The notes beneath the pieces were generated by a model that made no database searches, was not told the DNA's origin, and worked only from the letters and a program-made list of their open reading frames with translations. Shown here piece after piece: positions 39,027 through 49,286 of a DNA stretch of 64,000 bases (position 1 is the first letter of the stretch; the number at the start of each line of letters is the position of its first letter). A program made the translations under genes and the position numbers. Source of the stretch: Chitinophagaceae bacterium. Lineage in GTDB: Bacteria; Bacteroidota; Bacteroidia; Chitinophagales; Chitinophagaceae. The stretch is from contig JACCYQ010000123.1 of assembly GCA_013696395.1 (NCBI GenBank), positions 1 through 64,000 of the forward strand. The letters run 5' to 3'.

Positions 39027-41162
39027 ATGCCAGAGTTTGATACATCACACGTAAAAAATATTGTCTTGCTGGGACATTCCGGTTCCGGTAAGACAACATT
39101 AACGGAGGCCATGTTATATGAAGCTGGTCTCATAAACCGCCGGGGAAGTATTGATGAAAAAAATACCACCAGCGATTATAATGAACTTGAACAGGAAAGA
39201 GGTAATACTATTTTTTCAAAACTCTTACACACTAAGTGGCGTGGTTATAAAATCAACATCATTGACACGCCAGGTTACAATGACTTTGTTGGTGAAGTAA
39301 TTTCTGCACTTCGTGTGGCCGATACCGGCGTTATGCTTCTAAATGCAGTTATGGGAGTAGAGGTAGGAACGGATATAATCTGGGACTATACCGAAAAATT
39401 TAAAACTCCAATGATCTTTGCCGTAAATAAGCTGGATGACGATGATGCTGATTTTGATAAAACCGTTCAGGAGGCCCGGAATCATTTTGGGGGTAATGTT
39501 ACTATAATTCAATATCCCCGTCAACAAGGCTCTGGCTTTCATGAAATCATTGATGTTTTAAGAATGATCATGTATAAGTTTAAGGACTCAGGCGGTAAAC
39601 CTGAGAAATTGCCGATTCCGGATGATGAAAAAGAAAAAGCTGAAAATCTTCATAAAGAATTAATTGAAGCAGTTGCCAGTAATGATGAAGCATTGATGGA
39701 AAAATATTTCGATAAAGGTGAACTTGAAGAAGATGAAATAAAAGATGGATTAAAGAAAGCGATGATTAATCATGATCTCTTTCCTGTGTTTTGTTTATCA
39801 GGTGCCCGTAATATGGGCAGTGGAAGGTTAATGGGATTTATTGACAATATTTGTCCCAGTGCTAATGAAATGGCACCCCAAACTACAATGAACGGGCAAA
39901 AATTACCATGCGATGAAAATGGACCGGCATGCCTGTTTATTTACAAAACGACTTCAGAGCCACATGTAGGAGAATTATCTTTTTTCAAAGTATTCTCTGG
40001 AACCATTAAATCAGGAATGGAGTTGGTTAACGAAACCACAGGTTCGGCTGAGAAAATAAACCAGCTCTTTTTGGTGGAAGGGAATAAGCGGGTAAATACA
40101 AATGAACTGGTGGCCGGAGATATTGGGGCTACTTTAAAGTTGAAAAATACGCATGTTAATAATACCCTTCATGTAAAAGGAAAAAATATTGAATTGCAAC
40201 CTATTGAATTTCCTTCGCCTAATATGACAGTGGCTATTGAGAATGTTAACAAAGGAGAGGAAGAAAAACTCTCTGAAGCGCTGCACGCTCTTAGGGAAGA
40301 AGATCCCACCATGATCGTTGAATTTTCACCAGAGCTTAAACAAACCCTGATCCATTGCCAGGGTGATATGCACCTGGCGGTAGCTAAATGGAAAATAGAA
40401 CATCATCATAAATTGGATGTAAAGTTCAGCAAGCCAAAAATTCCTTACCGGGAAACCATTCGTAAGATGGCTGAATCAAGTTATCGTCACAAAAAACAAT
40501 CCGGGGGTGCTGGACAATTTGGTGAAGTTTACATGCGTATTGAACCCTGGTATGAGGGAATGCCTGACCCTAAAGGTCTGAATGTAAGAGGGCGGGATGA
40601 ATATCCATTGGACTGGGGTGGCAAATTGGTTTATTTTAATTGCATAGTTGGAGGTGCAATCGATACACGCTTTCTTCCCAGCATTTTAAAAGGTGTTATG
40701 GAGAAAATGCAGGAAGGTCCGTTAACGGGATCTTATGTAAGGGATGTTCGGGTTTGTGTTTACGATGGTAAGATGCACCCGGTTGATTCTAATGATATAT
40801 CTTTTAAGATTGCAGGTTTACAGGCTTTCCGCCAGGCATTTAAAGAAGCAGATCCTCAGATACTTGAACCAGTATACCAGGTAGAGGTGCTTTGCCCTGA
40901 AGATCTGACGGGCCCGGTTATGGGTGATCTGCAAAGCAGGCGTGCATTAGTTGAGGGAATCAGCACCGAAAATAATTTTCAAAAAATTACAGCCAAAGTG
41001 CCATTAGCAGAAATGCATGATTATGCTTCATCTATTCGCTCTATTACGCAAGGCAGGGCTAAGTTTAATATGAAATTTCATGAGTACGTTCCGGTACCCT
41101 ATGACTTGCAAAAGAAATTAAGTGAGGATTATCATAGTAACCTTAAAGAAGAAGTGGCATGA
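39027..41162 (+). CDS. elongation factor G paralogue (EF-G2-like translational GTPase)
   Basis: ORF 38943..41162; start 39027 MPEFDTSHVKNIVLLGHSGSGKTTLTEAMLYEAG; NIIDTPGYNDFVGEV; FAVNKLDDDDADF; EF-G domains II-V. Confidence 0.9.
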   Translation: MPEFDTSHVKNIVLLGHSGSGKTTLTEAMLYEAGLINRRGSIDEKNTTSDYNELEQERGNTIFSKLLHTKWRGYKINIIDTPGYNDFVGEVISALRVADTGVMLLNAVMGVEVGTDIIWDYTEKFKTPMIFAVNKLDDDDADFDKTVQEARNHFGGNVTIIQYPRQQGSGFHEIIDVLRMIMYKFKDSGGKPEKLPIPDDEKEKAENLHKELIEAVASNDEALMEKYFDKGELEEDEIKDGLKKAMINHDLFPVFCLSGARNMGSGRLMGFIDNICPSANEMAPQTTMNGQKLPCDENGPACLFIYKTTSEPHVGELSFFKVFSGTIKSGMELVNETTGSAEKINQLFLVEGNKRVNTNELVAGDIGATLKLKNTHVNNTLHVKGKNIELQPIEFPSPNMTVAIENVNKGEEEKLSEALHALREEDPTMIVEFSPELKQTLIHCQGDMHLAVAKWKIEHHHKLDVKFSKPKIPYRETIRKMAESSYRHKKQSGGAGQFGEVYMRIEPWYEGMPDPKGLNVRGRDEYPLDWGGKLVYFNCIVGGAIDTRFLPSILKGVMEKMQEGPLTGSYVRDVRVCVYDGKMHPVDSNDISFKIAGLQAFRQAFKEADPQILEPVYQVEVLCPEDLTGPVMGDLQSRRALVEGISTENNFQKITAKVPLAEMHDYASSIRSITQGRAKFNMKFHEYVPVPYDLQKKLSEDYHSNLKEEVA

Positions 41163-41181
41163 TCACAAAATCCATTTTTAT

Positions 41182-41210
41182 AGAGCCTTAAATGAGGCTC
41201 TTTTTTTTTA
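41182..41210 (+). terminator. Rho-independent terminator after EF-G paralogue
   Basis: AGAGCCTtaaatgAGGCTCTTTTTTTT. Confidence 0.88.
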
Positions 41211-41323
41211 AATTTCATTCCATTTTTAGGTTGTATTTAAGCTAATAACAGAGTTATATATATTATCAACTGGCATAATTTTTTTGGAGGATAAAAGGGA
41301 TTCTAATATTTAACTATCCGATT

Positions 41324-41902
41324 ATGACTCATAATATTGTTGAAACCATTCAAAAAAATTTAGGATATCCGCCTTTAAAAAAAGTAGACCCTAATATACA
41401 GGAAGTAAAAGAAGTGGCTGCTTCACCGCACATAATGTCCGAGTCATTTGGTCAGGCAGCAATTCCTGCTACTTTAGTAGGACTGTTTGTGTTTGTGCAT
41501 ACTAAAGAAGGAGAGGCGAATGTTAGAAATAATTCACAATCCAGTTGGATAGATGCATTTTTTGACAAACATTCGGAAGATGTTGTGGAACGTGTTGCAA
41601 ACTATGCAGGCACTGATCCCGGACTAACCCGCAATGAAATGGAAAAAATTGCAGCCGAAGCTGTAAGGATTTCAAATGAAAAAAAGGAAGATGGTGAAAT
41701 GAAATTATTTTTTGTGAATCAGCGCAATTCAATCCTTTCTTATTTACCGGCCACATTGCAAATAGGCGATCTAATGGATAATGATGCGCTTGATGACAGA
41801 ACCAATAAAATGCATGGACCCATGTCAGACCACATGCATTGGCTGGAAAAATTTTTTTCCAGTTCAGGTGAAGCTCCCCCCAATACAAAAACATGGGATT
41901 GA
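41324..41902 (+). CDS. hypothetical protein
   Basis: 192-aa ORF with its own spacer and coherent composition; no recognised domain. Confidence 0.6.
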   Translation: MTHNIVETIQKNLGYPPLKKVDPNIQEVKEVAASPHIMSESFGQAAIPATLVGLFVFVHTKEGEANVRNNSQSSWIDAFFDKHSEDVVERVANYAGTDPGLTRNEMEKIAAEAVRISNEKKEDGEMKLFFVNQRNSILSYLPATLQIGDLMDNDALDDRTNKMHGPMSDHMHWLEKFFSSSGEAPPNTKTWD

Positions 41903-41984
41903 TTTTGAACTACCGTCTAAAATAATCTATTCCTGAATGCTATTATTTAAAGCTTATTGAATAAGACAGTTTTGGGTTCGGTGG

Positions 41985-42002
41985 TATGATTTTTAAATCA
42001 TA
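41985..42002. promoter_or_regulatory. perfect palindrome TATGATTT-tt-AAATCATA, possible operator
   Basis: 8-bp arms, 16 nt upstream of ATG 42019. Confidence 0.35.
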
Positions 42003-42018
42003 ATATAAAAATACTATT

Positions 42019-42240
42019 ATGAAGTATTCTGATCAGCCATTTATCAAACGTGAAATGAATACCGAAAAAAATGCGGATAGTAAAAAAGGTAAAATCAGGG
42101 AAGGGCAGGAGGATAGTTCAATTTCAAACAAGGAAAATATAAAAGATAATCCTTATCCAGGAACATCAAAGGAGGATAAACAATTCGATAGTCAGGAAGA
42201 GTTCATTACACCTCCGGTCACTCACCCACCTGAAAAATAA
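42019..42240 (+). CDS. small, polar, probably disordered hypothetical protein
   Basis: 73 aa rich in K/E/D/S/N. Confidence 0.45.
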   Translation: MKYSDQPFIKREMNTEKNADSKKGKIREGQEDSSISNKENIKDNPYPGTSKEDKQFDSQEEFITPPVTHPPEK

Positions 42241-42382
42241 GCTGCCATTACAAGGTTGTTTAGTAATTTATTGAGTCTAGGTCTAAGTAAAAACAATTAG
42301 ATAGTGAATTTTTTATATAATAATTGCCATCTTATTCGTTTATATGGGGTAAATTTCATTCTACAAAAACCCAGTATCCCTA

Positions 42383-42640
42383 ATGGACCACTTAATTATC
42401 AACAACCAAAAATTCCTTGCGGAACAGTTTTGCCTGGGTGATATTCAGGTAAACAAACTAAGTTACAACGCGGTATTAATTATTAAAAGATGGAAATTAA
42501 TCAGGAAGATTCCTGCACCAGTAGTTGCAGATATCGTTCATGCCCATACTGAAAGAATGATCACTAAATCATTTTTTACATATGCGCCTAATAGTTTGTT
42601 CCTTATTAATGAAGGATTAAATATAAACCGCCTTAATTAA
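42383..42640 (+). CDS. small hypothetical protein
   Basis: 85-aa ORF followed by a strong terminator. Confidence 0.45.
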   Translation: MDHLIINNQKFLAEQFCLGDIQVNKLSYNAVLIIKRWKLIRKIPAPVVADIVHAHTERMITKSFFTYAPNSLFLINEGLNINRLN

Positions 42641-42656
42641 AACTGTGTAAAACATT

Positions 42657-42690
42657 AAAAAGCAGAGCCCAGTGTTCTGCTTTTTTTATT
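42657..42690. terminator. terminator hairpin (convergent genes)
   Basis: AAAAGCAGAgcccagtgtTCTGCTTTTTTT. Confidence 0.8.
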
Positions 42691-42712
42691 TTCAAGATTA
42701 TCCCGCAATACT

Positions 42713-43369
42713 TTAACCCTTCAATTTTTTTAAATACTTTCCAACCGAAATACCAATAATGCGGTGTTTTATTTGGGGACCTCCATCGGCATTATTCATA
42801 CTACCTAATCCATGAGCATAATGGGCAAAGAACATATACCGGCTGCGTGTTTCATAACCAAATTGTACATTCAGTGATGCGGTGATCCTGCCATAATCAC
42901 CAAAACTGAATTTCATGGGCTGATCAACAATTGTTTCATCAGCCAAAGTAAAAGTTTCCTGGCCTGAAAAAACAAAATCAAAAGCAGGACCTGCTTTAAC
43001 AAAAAATCCACCTGGTTCTTTTTTAAAATCGTATTGAAGAAAACCACCTACCTCGATAGTATGTATGGTGGTATTATTATTTTTAGCAAGTGTACTGGGA
43101 GGATAAGATCCGTTCTTCAATGTAACATCGTAACCCTTTAAACTATAATAAACATTAGGTGAAAAAAACAAATGATTATCAAAAGGAACTTTGAGTAAAA
43201 CGCCAGCCTGGTAACCAAATTTATAAGTTGTTTCCTGTTTCTCACCTTCAACCGTATAATGAGCCGAGGTAATCTGCGGGCCGGCAAAAACGCCTAATTC
43301 CGGGGGGCCTTGTGAAAAGCCTTTAATAGAAAGGCCGGCGATCAGACCGGCGAACACTAAAATCTTCAT
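42713..43369 (-). CDS. outer-membrane beta-barrel (PorT/porin-like) protein
   Basis: ORF to 43393; start MKILVFAGLIAGLSIKGFSQG at 43369; alternating beta strands, HAYGLG-like C-term. Confidence 0.8.
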   Translation of the reverse strand: MKILVFAGLIAGLSIKGFSQGPPELGVFAGPQITSAHYTVEGEKQETTYKFGYQAGVLLKVPFDNHLFFSPNVYYSLKGYDVTLKNGSYPPSTLAKNNNTTIHTIEVGGFLQYDFKKEPGGFFVKAGPAFDFVFSGQETFTLADETIVDQPMKFSFGDYGRITASLNVQFGYETRSRYMFFAHYAHGLGSMNNADGGPQIKHRIIGISVGKYLKKLKG

Positions 43370-43502
43370 TTTGATAATTTGTAATTCTACCAAGTAGAAT
43401 AGCGATAAAAGTAAGCTAATAAATTGTGGATTTCCAACAATTTAATAATTTAAACCAGAGGATAAGTTGCCATATTCTACCTTTTTTTATTTTTTTTGCA
43501 GG

Positions 43503-44447
43503 ATGAAATATTTATCTTCTTATTTTTTCTTCTTGTTGCTTTTGGTCACGTTTAATGGTACTGGGCTCTTAGCACAGGACAAAACCATTAAATATCTTCA
43601 GGATGAAGCATCCCGCACTATTAAAAAAGATGTCAATGATACCTTGCCGGATTATTGGAAACGAGGAGGAATTGCTAACCTGGTTATTGCACAGGGTTCA
43701 TTGAGTAATTGGGCGGCAGGTGGGGACGAATTTTCTATTTCGATAAATTCTTTCCTGAATTTATTTTCATTTTACAAGAAAGATCGAAATAGCTGGGATA
43801 ACACTTTTGATTTCAACTTTGGTTATGTAAATACAACCTCATTGGGTAGCCGAAAAAATGATGATCGCATTGATTTATTATCAAAATATGGTTATGCGCT
43901 CAATAACAAGTTGAATCTTAGCGGACTCATTAATTTTCGGTCACAATTTTTCAAGGGGTATACTTATGATGATAATCAAAAATTCTTTGCTTCCGCATTT
44001 CTTTCCCCGGCATATATATTGGTTGCACCCGGGTTAGATTATAAACCCCGTGAAAATTTGTCAATATTCCTTTCACCCGCAACCAGTCGCTGGGTTATAG
44101 TAAAGGACGATATGCTTGCTGCAAGAGGATTATATGGAGTTGATAGCGGTAAGCATGTAAACTATGAAATCGGTGCTTTTGCTTCCATTAATTACCAGAC
44201 GGATCTTACGTCAATAATCAATTATAAAGTCAGGCTGGATTTATTTTCTAATTACCGGCAAAACCCTAAAAATGTTGATATGTTTATGACGAATAATTTT
44301 TCTGTGAAGGTTGGTAAATTTATTACTGCTAACTATAATCTGGATCTTATTTATGACGATGATGTTAAGTTGTTTGGAGAAAATAATACATCCCCCGGAT
44401 TGCAGGTCAAATCGCTTGCTGGCATCGGATTCCAGGCAAAGTTTTAA
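43503..44447 (+). CDS. DUF3078 domain-containing protein
   Basis: ORF 43467..44447; start 43503 with signal peptide; WKRGGIANLVIAQGSLSNWAAGGDEFSISINSFLNLF typical of DUF3078. Confidence 0.88.
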   Translation: MKYLSSYFFFLLLLVTFNGTGLLAQDKTIKYLQDEASRTIKKDVNDTLPDYWKRGGIANLVIAQGSLSNWAAGGDEFSISINSFLNLFSFYKKDRNSWDNTFDFNFGYVNTTSLGSRKNDDRIDLLSKYGYALNNKLNLSGLINFRSQFFKGYTYDDNQKFFASAFLSPAYILVAPGLDYKPRENLSIFLSPATSRWVIVKDDMLAARGLYGVDSGKHVNYEIGAFASINYQTDLTSIINYKVRLDLFSNYRQNPKNVDMFMTNNFSVKVGKFITANYNLDLIYDDDVKLFGENNTSPGLQVKSLAGIGFQAKF

Positions 44448-44518
44448 AAACACATAACTAAAACATTAGGCGCTGTACACTAAAGTTGGGAACATCGTAT
44501 GAAGATGTAAGATCTTTT

Positions 44519-46237
44519 TTAATAAGCCTCCGCCGAATCATCACCACGGTTATCTGCTATGGCCTCAAGCCTTTTATCCGCGAGTATCTTGATAACATCC
44601 GTACGGCCAATAGTGCCACTTTTCCGGATGGTATAACCCATATTTACCAGGCTGTCAAGTATATGAGGGGGAAAGTTATCTTCAACCTGTAAAACGTCAG
44701 GTAACCATTGATGATGAAACTTGGGTAGATTAACAGCGTCAGCAGTACTTAATCCAAAATCTACAATGTTAACTATTGTTTGAAAAATCGAGGTTGGAAT
44801 GGTTGTTCCACCTGGTGTGCCTGCTACCAGGAATGGGTAACCGTTTTTTAATAAAATAGTTGGCGTCATCGAACTCAGCATTCTTTTACCGGGAATAATT
44901 GAATTGGCTTCTCCACCAACAGCTCCAAACATGTTAGGCACGCCTGGTTTAATACTGAAATCATCCATTTCATTGTTTAAAAAAAATCCAGCATTTCCTA
45001 CAACTATTCTGTTTCCGAATGAACCATTCAATGTGGTTGTAACAGCAACGGCATTTCCCTCCTTGTCCATTACACTCAGGTGAGTGGTTTCTTCACTTTC
45101 CCCCCGTATTACACCAGGTTGTATTACTTTGCTGTTGCCGGCTTTTGCCGGATCAAAATCTTTCATCCTGTCCTTTAAATAATCCTCATTCACTATTTTT
45201 TTAACCGGCACATTGTAATAATCCGCATCACCCATATATTCGGCACGGTCGGCAAATGCCCTTCGTTCAACTTCTGTCATCAATTGAACCGCCTTCAGGG
45301 AATTGAAACCATAACTGGCAAGAGGTTTATCTTCCACCATTTTAAGCATCTGGTTTAATAAAACACCGCCGCTGCTAGGCATTGGCATAGAAATTACCTG
45401 GTAACCCCGGTAATCAAAAACATGCGGCTCCCTGTTCTTAGCCTGGTAATTTTTCAAATCATTCTTGTTAATGATCCCATTCCCTTTTTTCATTTCAGCC
45501 ACGATTAATCCGGCAGTTTCACCTTCATAAAATCCTTTTTGTCCATGATCTCTGATGCGCTTCATTGTATTTGCCAGATCTTTTTGAATTAGGGTATCTC
45601 CCTTGTTCCATCCTGTCTTTTTTACAAACACTGGGAGAACGGAATTGTATTTCTCCAAATCGCTTTGTATGCCATTTAAATTCCTGGCTTCCCTTTCCGT
45701 TAAAACAAATCCATATTCAGCTAAAGCAATGGCTGGTTCAATAAGTTTGTCCATGGATAAATTCGCATAGGGTAAACTGGCAAATAATCCGGCAACTGTT
45801 CCTGGTACCCCGGATGACAATTGGCTGTATTGGCTAAACTGTGTTTGAGCTTCGCCTGCTTCATCCAGGTACATATCCCGGTGCGCATTTTCCGGAGCCT
45901 TTTCCCGGTAATCAATACTGATTGACTGGCCATTTTTCAGGTGTGCAACCAGGAAGCCACCTCCACCTAAATTACCGGCATTAGGAAAAACAACGGCTAA
46001 TGCTAGTTGAGTGGCTATTGCTGCGTCAATGGCATTACCGCCATTCTTTAATACTTGTATTCCCACTTTACTGGCCAGGGGATGTGCGGATACAACCGCA
46101 CCGTTATAACCGGATGCTTCTTTTTGAACTTTAAAACTATAGGGGTCTATCCCTTCGGAGCCGGGTGTTCCAGCTGTAAAAGTCTTGCAGGAAATGATTA
46201 CCAGGCAAACCGCGAAGAACCAGTAGAATTTTTTCAT
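44519..46237 (-). CDS. ggt: gamma-glutamyltransferase
   Basis: GGNAIDAAIATQLALAVVFPNAGNLGGGGFLV, TTHLSVMDKEGNAVAVTTTLNGSFGNRIVV, catalytic Thr context. Confidence 0.96.
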   Translation of the reverse strand: MKKFYWFFAVCLVIISCKTFTAGTPGSEGIDPYSFKVQKEASGYNGAVVSAHPLASKVGIQVLKNGGNAIDAAIATQLALAVVFPNAGNLGGGGFLVAHLKNGQSISIDYREKAPENAHRDMYLDEAGEAQTQFSQYSQLSSGVPGTVAGLFASLPYANLSMDKLIEPAIALAEYGFVLTEREARNLNGIQSDLEKYNSVLPVFVKKTGWNKGDTLIQKDLANTMKRIRDHGQKGFYEGETAGLIVAEMKKGNGIINKNDLKNYQAKNREPHVFDYRGYQVISMPMPSSGGVLLNQMLKMVEDKPLASYGFNSLKAVQLMTEVERRAFADRAEYMGDADYYNVPVKKIVNEDYLKDRMKDFDPAKAGNSKVIQPGVIRGESEETTHLSVMDKEGNAVAVTTTLNGSFGNRIVVGNAGFFLNNEMDDFSIKPGVPNMFGAVGGEANSIIPGKRMLSSMTPTILLKNGYPFLVAGTPGGTTIPTSIFQTIVNIVDFGLSTADAVNLPKFHHQWLPDVLQVEDNFPPHILDSLVNMGYTIRKSGTIGRTDVIKILADKRLEAIADNRGDDSAEAY

Positions 46238-46463
46238 TTGAATGTATTACGTGCCAAGTTTATCAGAAACTTGTAATATAAAGAAAAACAGAATGGATAA
46301 TATTGTTTTATGAAACTGTTTTAACCATTACTAAAATTCAATTTTAAAGATTCTTTGGAATTTAATTATCCGGTTTCAGCAAACCTTGCAACAGAAAATA
46401 AAAAACTAACATAATTTAATGATTTTAGTGTTCATTAGATTATGGCAACCAGTATAGTTCTTT

Positions 46464-46471
46464 TATATTCG
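46464..46471 (+). promoter_or_regulatory. -7-like box TATATTCG
   Basis: 16 nt upstream of ATG 46488. Confidence 0.4.
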
Positions 46472-46487
46472 TCCCTTAATAATAAAC

Positions 46488-48968
46488 ATGCCATTTAGAC
46501 TGGTTATTCTTTTCCTTTTTATTTTATCTGCGGTCAGTAGTTATTCTCAACCTGATGCACCATATTCCTCTTCAGAAATTTTTAGTGCTCTCAGAAAATT
46601 AAATGTTTTAGGATCTGTCCTTTATGTTGCCGCCCATCCCGACGATGAGAATACCCGTTTGCTGGCGTATTTATCCAAAGAAAAAATGTATCGGACAGGT
46701 TACCTGTCACTAACCCGTGGTGATGGTGGTCAAAACCTGGTTGGGGATGAACAAGGAATTGAACTTGGTTTAATAAGAACCCAGGAACTTTTGGCGGCCC
46801 GTAGAATAGATGGAGCTGAGCAATTTTTCACCCGTGCTTTCGATTTCGGGTATTCAAAAAACCCTGAAGAAACTTTACATAAATGGGGACGGGATAATAT
46901 TCTATCCGATATGGTTTGGGTGATCCGCAAATTTCAACCAGATGTGATCATCACCCGTTTTCCAGAAACCGGTGAGGGCGGCCATGGACATCACACGGCA
47001 TCAGCAATTTTGGCAAAGGAAGCATTTAAAGCAGCCGCTGATCCCAAAAGGTTTTCTTCGCAATTGAAATGGGTTAATACATGGCAACCTTCCCGTTTGC
47101 TTTGGAATACATATCGTTTTGGAAATACAAATACAATTAGCGAAGACCAGTTTAAGATTGATGTTGGTGATTTTAATCCTTTACTGGGAAAAAGCTATGG
47201 AGAAATTTCAGCCGAAAGCCGTAGCCAGCATAAAAGCCAGGGATTTGGAGTGCCTGCAGGCAGGGGAGAAGCGTTTGAATATTTTTCGGTTACCCTTGGT
47301 AGTGAACCTGAAAAAGAATTGTTTGATGATATAAATACCGGCTGGGATCAAATTGAGGGAGGTGGACAAATTTCAAAAATTATTGATTCACTGGTTGAGA
47401 ATTACGACTTGGTATATCCCAACAAATCTGTAAAAGGTTTAACCCGATTATATACCCTGATGAAAAGCCTGCCAGAAGGGTATTGGAAAGAACAAAAGAT
47501 GAAAGAGGTTAAAGAACTGATCGTTACCTGCAGTGGATTATGGATGGACGCTTATACGGACCGGCCTGTCGCTGTGCAAACGGATTCATTACGATTTAAC
47601 CTGGTATTAAATGACCGTGCAGGAGTTGATGCCAAAATTCAGAAATATTTTATTGAGAATTTCGATACGGTATTAAACTATACTTTGCAAAAAAATAAGA
47701 ACCTGATTCTTTCCCACAAATTATATGTTCCTCCTGAAAAAAAGATCACTCAACCCTTCTGGTTGCAAATGGATAAAGCCGAAGGATATTATAATATTAC
47801 CGACCAGGAATTGATCGGAAGACCCGATGCTATACCTGCATATACCGTGCATGTACAGTTGCAAATTGAAGGTGCAGATTTTTTTTGGCCGCTTCCCATC
47901 CGGTACAGGTATACGGATCCCGTTGATGGTGAATTGTACGAGCCCCTCGTGGTTATACCGCCAGTTACCGTTTTAACTGATGAGAAAATAAAAATCACCA
48001 GTAATACAAACCAATTCAGTGGGCTGTTAAAAATGAATGCCCATACTAAAAATGTACACGTAACGATTACTGATGCAGGAATAAGATTTCCTGGTAATCC
48101 TCATCAACAATTTACTCCTGCGGAAATTTCTTTTCGGGATGATCTTCAATCCCGGGAAATTGCATACGTGGTTAATGCCAAAAAGGATAATGAATATTTT
48201 TTTATGGCCGAATACGGGCGAACTAAGGAAAAAGTTGGATTGAAGGAATGGAAGAAGATTAGTTATGATCATATTCCGCCCATAAATTATTTCTCTGACG
48301 CTAAAATCATCAATCGCAATCTGGATCTCCACCTTGCAGGTAAGCATATCGGTTATATCCCGGGTGCCGGTGACAAAGTTTCTGAATCCCTGGTCCAGAT
48401 GGGTTATGAAGTAACTATTTTAAACGAAAAGGAATTGGCGCTGAATGATCTTCGAAAATTTGATGCTATAATTACCGGAATCAGGGCTTACAATACAAAT
48501 GAATGGTTAAACCAATATTACAATCGATTAATGAAATATATTGAAGATGGTGGGAACCTGATTGTCCAATATAATACGAGCAGCAATCTGGGGCCCGTTA
48601 AAGCCCGCATTGGACCCTATCCATTTAATATTTCACGAGAAAGAATCACTGATGAAACTTCAACCATTGATTTTTTGAAACCTATGCACCGGGCCTTGAA
48701 TTTTCCGAATAAGATCACCCAAAAAGATTTTGAGGGCTGGATACAGGAAAGAAGTATTTACCATGCCGGAGATCTGGATAAAAATTACGAAACTATAATT
48801 GCCATGAATGATCCGGGCGAGACAAGCCAAAACGGTAGCCTGGTAATTGCCAGGTATGGGAAAGGGAATTTTGTTTATACCGGTTTGGTTTTTTTCCGCC
48901 AACTTCCCGCAGGGGTTCCCGGTGCATACCGTTTACTGGCTAATTTAATTGCATTAAGTAAGGAATAA
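46488..48968 (+). CDS. PIG-L family deacetylase with C-terminal extension
   Basis: LYVAAHPDDENTRLLAYLSKEKMYRTGYLSLTRGDGGQNLVGDEQGIELGLIRTQELLAARRIDGA; GGHGHHTASAILA. Confidence 0.93.
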   Translation: MPFRLVILFLFILSAVSSYSQPDAPYSSSEIFSALRKLNVLGSVLYVAAHPDDENTRLLAYLSKEKMYRTGYLSLTRGDGGQNLVGDEQGIELGLIRTQELLAARRIDGAEQFFTRAFDFGYSKNPEETLHKWGRDNILSDMVWVIRKFQPDVIITRFPETGEGGHGHHTASAILAKEAFKAAADPKRFSSQLKWVNTWQPSRLLWNTYRFGNTNTISEDQFKIDVGDFNPLLGKSYGEISAESRSQHKSQGFGVPAGRGEAFEYFSVTLGSEPEKELFDDINTGWDQIEGGGQISKIIDSLVENYDLVYPNKSVKGLTRLYTLMKSLPEGYWKEQKMKEVKELIVTCSGLWMDAYTDRPVAVQTDSLRFNLVLNDRAGVDAKIQKYFIENFDTVLNYTLQKNKNLILSHKLYVPPEKKITQPFWLQMDKAEGYYNITDQELIGRPDAIPAYTVHVQLQIEGADFFWPLPIRYRYTDPVDGELYEPLVVIPPVTVLTDEKIKITSNTNQFSGLLKMNAHTKNVHVTITDAGIRFPGNPHQQFTPAEISFRDDLQSREIAYVVNAKKDNEYFFMAEYGRTKEKVGLKEWKKISYDHIPPINYFSDAKIINRNLDLHLAGKHIGYIPGAGDKVSESLVQMGYEVTILNEKELALNDLRKFDAIITGIRAYNTNEWLNQYYNRLMKYIEDGGNLIVQYNTSSNLGPVKARIGPYPFNISRERITDETSTIDFLKPMHRALNFPNKITQKDFEGWIQERSIYHAGDLDKNYETIIAMNDPGETSQNGSLVIARYGKGNFVYTGLVFFRQLPAGVPGAYRLLANLIALSKE

Positions 48969-48977
48969 AGAACATTT

Positions 48978-49145
48978 ATGAACACATCCAAACCAGACCG
49001 GAAGAGAGCGAACTTTGCATTTATCGCCATTGTTATTGCAGGATATCTTTTAGGTTTTTTAATTAAGAGAGTGCCTATCGGCCTGATCATTGGATTGGTG
49101 TTGGGGATATTTGCATCCATGATGATCAGACGCAGGCAGAAATAA
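48978..49145 (+). CDS. small membrane protein (55 aa), not in ORF track
   Basis: MNTSKPDRKRANFAFIAIVIAGYLLGFLIKRVPIGLIIGLVLGIFASMMIRRRQK; two hydrophobic segments; sits 9 nt after the PIG-L stop. Confidence 0.65.
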   Translation: MNTSKPDRKRANFAFIAIVIAGYLLGFLIKRVPIGLIIGLVLGIFASMMIRRRQK

Positions 49146-49160
49146 TTTTAAATAGTCACT

Positions 49161-49286
49161 ATGGAAAAGAATGAAGATGAAAAAGTACCTCTTTTCAAAA
49201 CCTGGAATCAATGGTATTTTTTCCTGGTCGCTTTTCTTATTTTGTTGATCGTGCTTTTCTACCTATTCACTAAAAAGTTTGCATGA
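49161..49286 (+). CDS. small single-TM protein (41 aa), not in ORF track, overlaps symporter start (ATGA)
   Basis: MEKNEDEKVPLFKTWNQWYFFLVAFLILLIVLFYLFTKKFA; stop overlaps SSS ATG at 49283. Confidence 0.7.
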   Translation: MEKNEDEKVPLFKTWNQWYFFLVAFLILLIVLFYLFTKKFA

